The position numbers and the translations under genes were made by a program. The notes beneath the pieces are model-generated. The model was not told the origin of the DNA. It worked only from the letters and a program-made list of their open reading frames with translations, and did no database searches. DNA of 38,050 bases from a virus: positions 1-38,050 of the IMG/VR virus record IMGVR_UViG_3300021405_000036. One strand, written 5' to 3'. Below are positions 30,496 to 37,937 of this stretch, piece by piece. Every line of letters begins with the position of its first letter. Position 1 is the stretch's first letter.

Positions 30496-31146
30496 ATGAT
30501 TAGAGACACATTAACAAAAATAATAGAAAAGCATCAGTCTAAGGATGATGACCAGGTACGTGACTATATCGGGGCCAGCATTATTGGCTCCGATTGTTTG
30601 CGCCAGATTTGGTATGAGTTTAAGGGAACAAAGGCTGAATCGGTTCCTACAAAGACTAGACGTACATGGGCTATAGGTAAGAAACTAGAAAGATTAATTT
30701 TTGGTTGGCTAAAAGATGCGGGAGCGCAGGTTCAAGTTCATGACTACACACATCATGCAAAAGATATGCCATATTTTCAGGGTCATTTTGATGGATTAAT
30801 AACTGTAAGACAAAAATTATCTATTCTTGAAATTAAAACCGCCAAAGATGCCAGCTTCAAGATTTTTGTTAAGAGTGGCGTTAAACTTTGGAATCCTCAA
30901 TATTTTGCACAAATTCAAAGTTATATGGGAATGAGTGGCATACATAGTACCTATATACTTGTACTCAATAAGGATAATAGCGATTTATCCGATGAATTAG
31001 TTTTGTTTGATGAGGAATATTATCAGCAATTAGAGCAAAAGGCTTTGATGATTTCTACGGCTGTTATTGAACCACCCAGGATTAACGGGAGTCCAATGTA
31101 TTTTAAGTGCAAGATGTGCAAATTTAATAAGGTATGTCATATATGA
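30496..31146 (+). CDS. Cas4-like PD-(D/E)XK exonuclease, 216 aa
   Basis: Start ATG 30496 (MIRDTLTKIIEK), with AGGA upstream; the longer frame overlaps ssb deeply. Active-site residues: GHFDG (Asp99), LEIKTAK (Glu112, Lys114) and Gln139/Gln141. Cys34 with Cys205, Cys208 and Cys214 (CKMCKFNKVC) would hold an iron-sulfur cluster, as in Cas4/AddB nucleases. It would resect DNA for the annealing ATPase. Overlaps the next start as ATGA. Confidence 0.84.
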   Translation: MIRDTLTKIIEKHQSKDDDQVRDYIGASIIGSDCLRQIWYEFKGTKAESVPTKTRRTWAIGKKLERLIFGWLKDAGAQVQVHDYTHHAKDMPYFQGHFDGLITVRQKLSILEIKTAKDASFKIFVKSGVKLWNPQYFAQIQSYMGMSGIHSTYILVLNKDNSDLSDELVLFDEEYYQQLEQKALMISTAVIEPPRINGSPMYFKCKMCKFNKVCHI

Positions 31147-31625
31147 CGCAAGATGAAGTTGATACAATATATAACTACTTACATGAGAATTTCCGATATG
31201 AGGATGGTTTGTTTATAAGAAAAAAAGACGGCGAAATAATTTATGGAAGAATAGATTCTCGAGCCAAAAAATTACTTTTTATGTTAGATGTTAAATTTAA
31301 CAAAAAGAGATATAAATGGTCATATGCTCATTTTATATATTTTTATCATCATAAAATTAAGCCTAAATATTTAATTAATATAAATGGAAATGCAGCGGAT
31401 ATCAGAATAGAGAATTTAAAAGAAGCAACTCATTCGGAAATGATGATTGAAAGTGACATCAAAGTAAAAAATAAGCATGGATATAAAGGGGTTTTTTTAG
31501 ATGGCAAGCGCTATGCAGCTCGCTTATGGCTGGGAACTAAATATAAATATGTAAGTTGGCATAATACTGCCAAAGAAGCCCATGAAGCTTACCTCAAAGC
31601 AAAAATGGAATCAGCAAATAAATGA
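31143..31625 (+). CDS. HNH/AP2-type endonuclease relative with degenerate active site, 160 aa
   Basis: Layout of a free-standing HNH endonuclease with an AP2 DNA-binding end: FIYFYHHKIKPKYLININGN, then IRIENLKEATHSE, then HGYKGVFLDGKRYAARLWLG and HNTAKEAHEAYLKAK. In active relatives the middle reads DHINGN-DNRIENL. Here the Asp-His pair is Ile-Asn (LININGN) and Asn is Ile. It may be catalytically dead, and retained as a DNA-binding protein, or decaying. AT-rich, looks inserted between nuclease and helicase. Confidence 0.78.
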   Translation: MTQDEVDTIYNYLHENFRYEDGLFIRKKDGEIIYGRIDSRAKKLLFMLDVKFNKKRYKWSYAHFIYFYHHKIKPKYLININGNAADIRIENLKEATHSEMMIESDIKVKNKHGYKGVFLDGKRYAARLWLGTKYKYVSWHNTAKEAHEAYLKAKMESANK

Positions 31626-33328
31626 AACAATTGCGCCCTTACCAACAACAAGCAATCAATGATTGTTGGCAAGCACTAAAAGCCAATAATGAGCCAGTCT
31701 TGCTCATGGCAAGTGTGGGCGCAGGTAAAAGCTTAATGCTATCAAATATATTATTATCAATGCAAAAATTTGGTAAACGCGCCCTATGTCTTGTTAATAA
31801 CGCAGAATTAGTACGTAACAACTGTGCCACTTTTATTGATGAGGGTGGTCGCGCATCAATTTATTGTGCTGCATTAAATTCAAAAGATGCAAGTGCACCG
31901 GTGGTGTTTGGAACGCCACAATCTGTACTTAATGGAATAAATAAACATGAAACGATTGGAACAATTAAATTCAATATCATCGTTGTTGATGAAGCCCATG
32001 CTATTAATTATCATGACCACCGCTCTTGTTTTATGCGTATATTGCGTCATTACCGACAAGAATATCCAAAGATGCGACTGCTCGGAGCTACAGGAACTAA
32101 CTTTAGATTTAAGGGAGCTCCTATCGTTGGGCGAGATTGTTTGTTCCGAAAACAAGTCGGAAACATCGCTACAGAACAGTTAATTAAAGAAAAATATCTT
32201 ATTGAGCCTAATTTTAAAATTGATGAAGAATTGGTTTTAGACTTTTCTAAAGTTAAAATAAAAAGAAATGGGTTGTTTGACCAGAAGGAATTAGAAAGCG
32301 TTGTTGAGCGAAGCACACGTTTAACGGAGCTCATTTGCAAACAAGTGGTTCATATTATGGATACTCAAAATAGATTTGGGGTGTTTTTCTTCGCTACCAC
32401 TAAAAAACATGCCTATGAGATTTTGAGTCACCTTCCCAAGGCACAAAGCGCTTTGATTCTTGGCGATACGCCACAACACGAACGAACAAGGATTTTAGAT
32501 GAAGCGCGCAAAGGGACGATTAAATATCTTGTTAATATCGCTATCATTAGTGTTGGTGTTGATGTTCCCGCTTTTGATACCATTGCATACTTACGTCCAA
32601 CAGAAAGTTTGGTATTACTCGTGCAAACTATGGGGCGTGTGCTTCGATTGTCACCAAACACCAATAAATCAGAAGCCCTTGTATTGGATTTTGCAGGGAA
32701 CATCGAAAGACACCGAGATTGGGACAATCCCTTATTGCAAGATGCCGTCAAACAAACCATAGATAAAGACAAGCCTTTTGTCATTCAATGTCCTCAATGC
32801 CAGGAGATGAATACAGAGCATGCAAGACGTTGCATAGGGATTATTAACGATAAACGCTGTGACTACTTCTTTGAATTTAAGGAATGTCCTAATTTATTAT
32901 GCAGGATTAAAAATGATGTTTCTGCACGCCATTGTCGAGAATGTGAGGCGGAAATAATTGACCCTAATGAAAAATTGACTCTTGCACCAATTAAAAATAT
33001 CACAAAAGAGGTGGAAGTATTAAAGGCAAAATTTGGTATATCAGGAACTAAGGAAAGTTTTAGGGTGATTTGTGGTTATCATTGTCGCGATACAGAAGGC
33101 AATTTCCTATCTATTCATGAAAGTTATTCTCCAATCAGCGATAAAGCGCGCCATGTATTTTATGGGCAATTTGTAAGGAAACATTGTGATAAAGCATCAT
33201 CCTATTTTATGAGCTTAAATAACCGTGACAAAGTAGAGGAGATGCTGGGATTGGCCAAAGTGCCTTTACGACTTGTCATTGAATATCAGGATGAAGGAAG
33301 AAAAATTAAGAAAAAATTATTTGAATGA
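31622..33328 (+). CDS. SF2 DEAD/DEAH helicase with zinc-ribbon region, 568 aa
   Basis: Motif Q/I LRPYQQQAI and ASVGAGKS (30-37), DEAH (123-126), GATGT (motif III) and QTMGRVLRLS (motif VI) define an SF2 helicase of the type seen in phage replication modules. After the two RecA-like domains, Cys clusters (CPQCQE...CIGI...C, CPNLLC, HCRECE) form zinc ribbons. The C-terminal ~90 residues are beta-rich. It overlaps the preceding stop (ATGA). With no polymerase or DnaB-type helicase encoded, it may be the phage replicative or repair helicase. Confidence 0.88.
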   Translation: MKQLRPYQQQAINDCWQALKANNEPVLLMASVGAGKSLMLSNILLSMQKFGKRALCLVNNAELVRNNCATFIDEGGRASIYCAALNSKDASAPVVFGTPQSVLNGINKHETIGTIKFNIIVVDEAHAINYHDHRSCFMRILRHYRQEYPKMRLLGATGTNFRFKGAPIVGRDCLFRKQVGNIATEQLIKEKYLIEPNFKIDEELVLDFSKVKIKRNGLFDQKELESVVERSTRLTELICKQVVHIMDTQNRFGVFFFATTKKHAYEILSHLPKAQSALILGDTPQHERTRILDEARKGTIKYLVNIAIISVGVDVPAFDTIAYLRPTESLVLLVQTMGRVLRLSPNTNKSEALVLDFAGNIERHRDWDNPLLQDAVKQTIDKDKPFVIQCPQCQEMNTEHARRCIGIINDKRCDYFFEFKECPNLLCRIKNDVSARHCRECEAEIIDPNEKLTLAPIKNITKEVEVLKAKFGISGTKESFRVICGYHCRDTEGNFLSIHESYSPISDKARHVFYGQFVRKHCDKASSYFMSLNNRDKVEEMLGLAKVPLRLVIEYQDEGRKIKKKLFE

Positions 33329-33342
33329 TTTATAATGCAATA

Positions 33343-33397
33343 GGCCTTGGAAGTGTCTTAGCGCATATAATCATCGATTGGTGATCCTCTCGAGGCC
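33343..33397 (+). promoter_or_regulatory. Structured leader before 56-residue gene
   Basis: GGCCTTG (33343-33349) pairs with CGAGGCC (33391-33397), enclosing ATCA/TGAT. A TATAAT box lies at 33331-33336, but no good -35. It fills the 87-base gap after the helicase gene. Could be a 5' leader element or an attenuator. Confidence 0.35.
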
Positions 33398-33415
33398 ATA
33401 TACAAGGTACAGGTT

Positions 33416-33586
33416 ATGAATGAAAAAGAAATGATTTTACACATAAAGTCTCTAACAAAAATTATAGAAAAACAATTTGAGTATAATGAACAATTGATGA
33501 GAAAATTTTTCAGCCTTGACCGGGAATTATCTATTTTGCAAGTTAGACTTGCAAGACAAGAAGGCATTAAAAAATATGAAGTCTAA
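33416..33586 (+). CDS. Small coiled-coil protein, 56 aa
   Basis: MNEKEMILHIKSLTKIIEKQ, then FFSLDRELSILQVRLARQEG: a single long amphipathic helix with basic ends. The upstream region is GGTACAGGTT, a weak ribosome site. The next gene starts 2 bases after its stop. Function unknown; a small dimeric helical protein by appearance. Confidence 0.6.
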   Translation: MNEKEMILHIKSLTKIIEKQFEYNEQLMRKFFSLDRELSILQVRLARQEGIKKYEV

Positions 33587-33588
33587 CA

Positions 33589-33846
33589 ATGAGTAACGAT
33601 TTAGTAATTATTATGTGTCCACCATTATCAGATTACCCAGAACAACCCAAAGACCAATCACATTGCGAGATATATGATTGCCCTAGATGCAAGGGTAAAA
33701 TGTGGCTATCGGAAAAGAAGAAAGGTGTATTACTGTTTTCAGCTGTTGCTGGAAAGGAAATACTTCTTGCCTGTTATGATTGCATTAAGAGATTAGCACA
33801 AGAGGATCCCGAACTTTTTCATGACCATGAGATGGTACGATTATGA
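33589..33846 (+). CDS. Zinc-ribbon protein, 85 aa
   Basis: CEIYDCPRC (26-34) and CYDC near residue 62 form a treble-clef or ribbon zinc site. Between them, KGKMWLSEKKKGVLLFSAVAG is basic and beta-like. The C-terminus is acidic and helical. Starts MSNDLVIIMCPPL; an internal Met (MCPPL) is an alternative start. Overlaps the next gene by 4 bases. Nucleic-acid binding is possible; no family is recognised. Confidence 0.68.
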   Translation: MSNDLVIIMCPPLSDYPEQPKDQSHCEIYDCPRCKGKMWLSEKKKGVLLFSAVAGKEILLACYDCIKRLAQEDPELFHDHEMVRL

Positions 33847-34184
33847 ATGATTTTACTAAAGACGAGCTTGAAGAATTATATTTTTTTACATGCGTGCATA
33901 AAAATAGATATCAGGTTGAATATCCTCAAGAGCTATTAGATAAAATCCAATCTATGATTGATAACTATTGTGAGCATGAAGAAACTAATCATAATTATGC
34001 TTCTGTACAGCAAGTGAATATAGATTGGCCAATGAATATGGCGAACTCTATAGTCGGACAGATTCTTAACAATGAACATTGTAAAAAAGAATTCGCAAGA
34101 ATATTGGCAATTGCAGCATTAAAAATTGACGATGCACTAAAGCAGGAATATACTACAATGACGGTTTTTTCCCCAATTTTTTAG
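33843..34184 (+). CDS. Protein with FTKDELE N-terminal module, 113 aa
   Basis: Residues 1-45 (MNDFTKDELEELYFF ... LLDKIQSMIDNYCEHE) are the module also found on the opposite strand at 23067 and 23403. DNA coding for KIQSMIDNYCEH (33942-33977) matches 35 of 36 bases with 23268-23303. The rest, FARILAIAALKIDDALKQEYT, is helical and different in each relative. Its 3' end overlaps the converging HNH gene by 32 bases. Function unknown. Confidence 0.72.
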   Translation: MNDFTKDELEELYFFTCVHKNRYQVEYPQELLDKIQSMIDNYCEHEETNHNYASVQQVNIDWPMNMANSIVGQILNNEHCKKEFARILAIAALKIDDALKQEYTTMTVFSPIF

Positions 34185-34629
34185 CATTAATTTTATGAAT
34201 TTGTTTTTTATTATAAAATGTTTCTTTCTTTTTATTTGCCTCAATTCTAAGCCTATCTTCTTCTGCATGAAGTTCACAATGACAATTTCTACAAAGTAAT
34301 TGGCATTTATCTAATTCTTTAACCAATTTATCCCAGCTTTTTTTTAATCCTGTCCCACCCAAATTAAATTCTTTTAAAAGTGGATCTATATGATGAAAAT
34401 CTAGAGAAGAAATACATTTAGAATAACCACAAATTTCACAAGACCCTCCCTTGTATTCCACACATTTAATTTTAGACAATTTTGTATGTTTATAAGATAA
34501 TTCAACGATACAAGAGCAACATTTCCATCTTTTTATTTTGCCGTTACTCAAAACATGTTCACTATCTCCATGCTTATTGCAATATAAATATTTTGTCTCT
34601 AATATTCGTTTTGGACCATGTTTTTTCAT
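34153..34629 (-). CDS. HNH endonuclease with zinc knuckles, 158 aa
   Basis: CEICGYSKCISSLDFHHIDPL...KEF, then CQLLCRNCHCELH: the HNH core (HH-DP, then N-H) with structural Cys pairs. An N-terminal Cys/His ribbon (YCNKHGDSEH ... CCSC) precedes it. This type occurs as free-standing phage homing endonucleases and as terminase-linked HNH proteins. Its stop lies inside the converging gene. Transcribed leftward alone between the rightward operon and the lysis genes. Confidence 0.85.
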   Translation of the reverse strand: MKKHGPKRILETKYLYCNKHGDSEHVLSNGKIKRWKCCSCIVELSYKHTKLSKIKCVEYKGGSCEICGYSKCISSLDFHHIDPLLKEFNLGGTGLKKSWDKLVKELDKCQLLCRNCHCELHAEEDRLRIEANKKKETFYNKKQIHKINAKKLGKKPSL

Positions 34630-34674
34630 TTTAAAAATGATTAATAAAGCTTGGTTTCTATGATACCATACTTT

Positions 34675-34706
34675 CTAAGTCTACCAATAATAATAATCAG
34701 ACTTAG
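34675..34706. promoter_or_regulatory. 8-bp inverted repeat upstream of HNH and membrane-peptide genes
   Basis: CTAAGTCT (34675-34682) and AGACTTAG (34699-34706) with a 16-base AT-rich centre, in the gap between divergent ORFs. Operator or stem-loop. No U-run. Confidence 0.4.
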
Positions 34707-34725
34707 GTACAATTTAAGGACAAAA

Positions 34726-34794
34726 ATGAGATTAGAAATACCAATGTGGATTGCTATGATAATAATTGCCATAATATATCACTGCTCAAAATGA
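34726..34794 (+). CDS. Tiny membrane peptide, 22 aa
   Basis: MRLEIPMWIAMIIIAIIYHC, then SK: a single hydrophobic helix. AAGGA lies 7 bases before the ATG. It ends 2 bases before the converging VRR-NUC gene. Like the 22-residue peptide at 6319, it could be a lysis, toxin or regulatory peptide. Alone in a 167-base gap. Confidence 0.38.
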   Translation: MRLEIPMWIAMIIIAIIYHCSK

Positions 34795-34796
34795 GC

Positions 34797-35210
34797 TCAA
34801 CAAATTGGCTTGTAATAATACAGATTTTTTGGTATATTTTGAGCACGAACTGAGATGTATCCAACTAAATAGTGCATGATTACTTCTTTGGCTTTATCAA
34901 ATCCCCAAACAACCTTAGCCTCATAGCCTCGCTCTGATTTTCTCAAAAGAAATGCTTCTTGTTCTTTAGTCAATTTATTTTTGCCTACTTTTAACTCAAG
35001 CCATAAACCCGCTTTATATTGCACAGGAAATGCGAGAAAAAAATCAGCTACCCCTTTTTTAACGCCCATTCGTTTTAAAAGTTGTCCTTGGGCGATTGAA
35101 CACTTGCGTTCATTGGCAAAATGGTGAAAATCATCGGCCAACTCTGGAAAGGTATGGTGAAACCAATTCACTATATTGATATGGTCTATTTGTTCGGGTT
35201 GAAGGGCCAT
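34797..35210 (-). CDS. VRR-NUC domain nuclease, 137 aa
   Basis: The VRR-NUC plan is clear: H-NIVNWFHHTFPE, then QGQLLKRMGVKKGVADFFLAF, then GLWLELKVGKNKLTKEQEAFL. Likely catalytic Asp (GVADFF), Glu and Lys (LELK). Small single-domain phage versions are thought to resolve branched DNA. It lies between lysozyme and the HNH gene, last of the leftward block. C-terminal ~25 residues are a Tyr-rich extension. Confidence 0.84.
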   Translation of the reverse strand: MALQPEQIDHINIVNWFHHTFPELADDFHHFANERKCSIAQGQLLKRMGVKKGVADFFLAFPVQYKAGLWLELKVGKNKLTKEQEAFLLRKSERGYEAKVVWGFDKAKEVIMHYLVGYISVRAQNIPKNLYYYKPIC

Positions 35211-35226
35211 CCTTAGCCTCCTATAA

Positions 35227-35628
35227 TCATCCTTGCATCATAACGGCAATATCTTTTGCACGTTGACCGACTTGTCGCGCCCATCGGCTATTTAGGGCGC
35301 AACGTGCAGCCTCTCTATAATTCTTATGTTCTAAGGCCTCAATCATTTCTTTAAATTCAAGTAATTTGTGAATACCAAGATTAAAGTTCATGTTGATTAA
35401 AGCGTTTTTAACCGCATTGGGTAACGGTTCATACCATGAGCATGAAAGAAGTTCATCAACAGTTTGCTTTAAGTCATTTTGAAACATAAGCTCTGCCTCA
35501 TCAATGTGAATGCCATTGACTAAATTGCGACCCCAACCTATGGTCAGATGCCCTGTAATATCCACATAGGGTTCAAGTCTTAGGCCCTCGCAGCGTTTAA
35601 TCCAGGCTTGGGTGTGTTCATCGACCAT
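35227..35628 (-). CDS. Endolysin, T4-type lysozyme (GH24), 133 aa
   Basis: CEGLRLEPYVDITGHLTIGWG holds the T4 lysozyme triad at the same spacing: Glu14, Asp23, Thr29. NMNFNLGIHKLLEFKEMIEAL and SRWARQVGQRA complete the family pattern. Slightly shorter than T4 lysozyme (164). No signal peptide, so it needs a holin; the best holin candidates are the plus-strand cassette at 6082-6387 or the tiny membrane peptides. It cleaves the sugar backbone of peptidoglycan for lysis. Confidence 0.92.
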   Translation of the reverse strand: MVDEHTQAWIKRCEGLRLEPYVDITGHLTIGWGRNLVNGIHIDEAELMFQNDLKQTVDELLSCSWYEPLPNAVKNALINMNFNLGIHKLLEFKEMIEALEHKNYREAARCALNSRWARQVGQRAKDIAVMMQG

Positions 35629-35642
35629 AATTTAAATCCTTT

Positions 35643-36506
35643 TTAAGCTACTGTTTTTGAGAAATGAAGGTTAATACCCCAAACTGTAAGATCGCCCCCA
35701 TTACTTTGGGTATCTACATCAATCTCTAAAATGTATTTACTGCATGATGTATTATCAAATGCAGGGGTTGCTACGGCTACATTGATTACATAGGATGAGC
35801 CAAGTCCTGAAGGTGTTGGGGTCCCTGGTAATGTGCTAGAGACTAGGGGGATGTTGGTTGTGACCGGATCGGTTAGATTTACAAATGTTTCTTTATAAAA
35901 GCTCGTAGTAATCGACATGTCATGAAGGGCAATATTATAAATGACATCATAACTATCCAATCTAAATCCGTGATTTGCTGCCAGTTGGATTTGGGCTCCT
36001 ACATCAAAAGGTATGGGAGCTGCAAAATCAGCAGTATTGTTTGTAACTGCATAATCGCCATTGCCATTATCTACAATGATTAATGAGGGATCGAACAAAA
36101 ATATAGACGCTATCCCTAAAAATTGTTGCATGCTCACAATTTGAGATCCCGACACAAGGCTACTTACAGCAACGCCTGAATCAATCAATGTGCCGGATGT
36201 ATTGTTAAACATCGCTACATCATTAGCAACGGTTGGCAATACGACCGCGGCCCCTGGCGTCACATTCGCAATTAACGTATTAAAATTAGAGCCGTTAAAC
36301 TTAAAAATATTATCTCCGTCACTGGCAGTCATGGCCACCAAATCACCCACAACCCATTGCCAAGCCCCATTATTTAACGAAGCGATTACAGGAGCTTGAG
36401 AGGCCATGTAATTTGCGGTTGCAACAGTGGCAAGATTATCGGATGAGGTGATTCGAACCATAGAGGGCGATACCCCCCAGTCACGACTAATACTTAGAAT
36501 AGGCAT
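35643..36506 (-). CDS. Virion/tail protein A with shared N-terminal domain, 287 aa
   Basis: The start is ATG 36506 (MPILSISRDW), with AAGGA upstream. Residues 1-80 (NYMASQAPVIASLNNGAWQW, then VAMTASDGDNIFKFNGSNFN) match the neighbouring gene's N-terminus. The rest is beta-rich (PFDVGAQIQLAANHGFRLDS) and ends ILEIDVDTQSNGGDLTVWGI. Looks like a phage particle protein with an attachment domain and a variable distal domain. No enzyme motif. Confidence 0.72.
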   Translation of the reverse strand: MPILSISRDWGVSPSMVRITSSDNLATVATANYMASQAPVIASLNNGAWQWVVGDLVAMTASDGDNIFKFNGSNFNTLIANVTPGAAVVLPTVANDVAMFNNTSGTLIDSGVAVSSLVSGSQIVSMQQFLGIASIFLFDPSLIIVDNGNGDYAVTNNTADFAAPIPFDVGAQIQLAANHGFRLDSYDVIYNIALHDMSITTSFYKETFVNLTDPVTTNIPLVSSTLPGTPTPSGLGSSYVINVAVATPAFDNTSCSKYILEIDVDTQSNGGDLTVWGINLHFSKTVA

Positions 36507-36548
36507 GAACATTCCTTGTAAAAATGGCGCACGAATGCGCCAAATGAA

Positions 36549-37406
36549 TTAAGCTGGAGTTACTATGCGATATCGCACATAGAGGGTCACAGTACTATCG
36601 CCAGTAGCAAAATCTGCTGTGGCATTTGACAAAAATACAGCTGTATTTCTAACAGTTGCAGGAGCATTTAAAGTAGCAGCGCCAGAACCATTAGCCAAAT
36701 ACCCACTGGCAGCCACACCATTTAAAGTAGCGGCCGCAATTGAGGCTGATGCCGGGGAGCCCGCACCATGAACGGTATTGCCGTATTGTGCCTGGATTGC
36801 CCCACCTGCTGTATATTGAGCTGAAACAAACGCAATATCCCAGAGAATTGAGTCGATAAGAATGAGCTTACCAGCACCAGGGGCCGCTACCAATTGAACA
36901 GGCGTATCGTAGAGCGCCTTAATTTGAGCAGCAGTAAGTGCCACAGTCACAGTGGCTGCGACATCTAGGGCTAATTGTGCGTAATCAACCGCATTGTTAG
37001 CAATCTTAGAGCCTGTGATGGCACCTGCTTGAACGGTGGTCACACCTGCATTAGTAATAGCAACATCGCCTGACATCGCAACGGCTGTCGCAACGTTTGA
37101 GGCATTACCCACTATGATTTCAGCAGAAGGTAAGGTTGAACTTACACCACCTGCAGGAGGATTAGCAATAAAAGTGTTGTTGGTTGCATCGTGTGTAAAA
37201 AAGCCAATACCACCAGAGTAATAAATAAGTACAATATCAGTTACAGCCCATTGGAATTCACCATTTTGTAATGCTTGAATTTCGGCATCAATTGCAGGGG
37301 TTGTTAAATAGCCATTAGTTGTAATAACGGTTAAGTCATCATCAACCACCATGGTTACAATATTGGGATTGCCGTCAAAGTTACGGGCAATTGCAAGTAC
37401 AGTCAT
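36549..37406 (-). CDS. Virion/tail protein B with shared N-terminal domain, 285 aa
   Basis: The N-terminal ~85 residues parallel protein A: L-IARNF-G-P-IV, then ALQNGEFQWAVTDIVLIYYSGG and FFTHDATNNTFIAN. The middle reads GSKIANNAVDYAQLALDVAATVTVALTAAQIK, which is typical of phage tail proteins. The C-terminus is beta-rich, Ala/Gly/Thr (SATVTLYVRYRIVTPA-like). AAGGAG upstream. Duplicated pair suggests two versions of a surface protein on one attachment domain. Confidence 0.75.
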   Translation of the reverse strand: MTVLAIARNFDGNPNIVTMVVDDDLTVITTNGYLTTPAIDAEIQALQNGEFQWAVTDIVLIYYSGGIGFFTHDATNNTFIANPPAGGVSSTLPSAEIIVGNASNVATAVAMSGDVAITNAGVTTVQAGAITGSKIANNAVDYAQLALDVAATVTVALTAAQIKALYDTPVQLVAAPGAGKLILIDSILWDIAFVSAQYTAGGAIQAQYGNTVHGAGSPASASIAAATLNGVAASGYLANGSGAATLNAPATVRNTAVFLSNATADFATGDSTVTLYVRYRIVTPA

Positions 37407-37423
37407 TCGAATCTCCTTTTCGT

Positions 37424-37633
37424 TTAACGGGTTTTATGTTTTAAATTCTTCTTACGTATTCTATCGATATCATCCATACCGATATAATCACAACCTTCAG
37501 CCGCGGCATCCGTACGCACGCCATAAGTTCCAGCGCTTTCAGCTTTATCTAAACATTCATCATGACTGTAGTATCCATCTTTTCTACCATCACGAATCTC
37601 TATAGGCTTTTTAGGTGTTTCATCATAAGCCAT
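37424..37633 (-). CDS. Small acidic/basic hypothetical protein, 69 aa
   Basis: MAYDETPKKPIEIRDGRKDG, then HDECLDKAESAGTYGVRTDA, and a basic end IRRKNLKHK-like. AAGGAGCAGGTC precedes the ATG. Part of the tiny-gene run across the circular junction. No family recognised. Confidence 0.68.
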   Translation of the reverse strand: MAYDETPKKPIEIRDGRKDGYYSHDECLDKAESAGTYGVRTDAAAEGCDYIGMDDIDRIRKKNLKHKTR

Positions 37634-37644
37634 GACCTGCTCCT

Positions 37645-37755
37645 TTAGTATTTACAGTCCTTTTTCATGGATTTCTTTTTATCCATCTTTTTGCCGTCTT
37701 TCTTATCCATTTTACGTTCTTCTTTCTTTTCCATCATCCGTGAGTCTTTTTTCAT
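37645..37755 (-). CDS. Tiny Lys-rich protein, 36 aa
   Basis: MKKDSRMMEKKEERKMDKKD, then GKKMDKKKSMKKDCKY: nearly all Lys, Asp, Glu and Met. Its stop is followed 11 bases later by the ATG of the next gene, and AAGGAAT precedes its own ATG. Such composition may simply be low-complexity coding; the spacing in a gapless gene run supports it. Crosses the contig origin in the left copy (1-41). Confidence 0.55.
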   Translation of the reverse strand: MKKDSRMMEKKEERKMDKKDGKKMDKKKSMKKDCKY

Positions 37756-37757
37756 TG

Positions 37758-37937
37758 CTATTCCTTAGGTTGGGGTTGTAGTTTATCTAATTTATTCTCT
37801 GCCCATTGTAGCATTTGATTGGCTAACTGGCTTGCCTCTTGCGCTAGAAATTGTTGTACATCAGGGGTATGGGTTAAAAACTCAGCCTCTAATGCCTTTA
37901 ACAATTGGTTTTGTATAAATGATGATAATAAACTCAT
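37758..37937 (-). CDS. Second view of 59-aa hypothetical gene
   Basis: Identical to 44-223, from contig overlap. Count once. Confidence 0.7.
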   Translation of the reverse strand: MSLLSSFIQNQLLKALEAEFLTHTPDVQQFLAQEASQLANQMLQWAENKLDKLQPQPKE

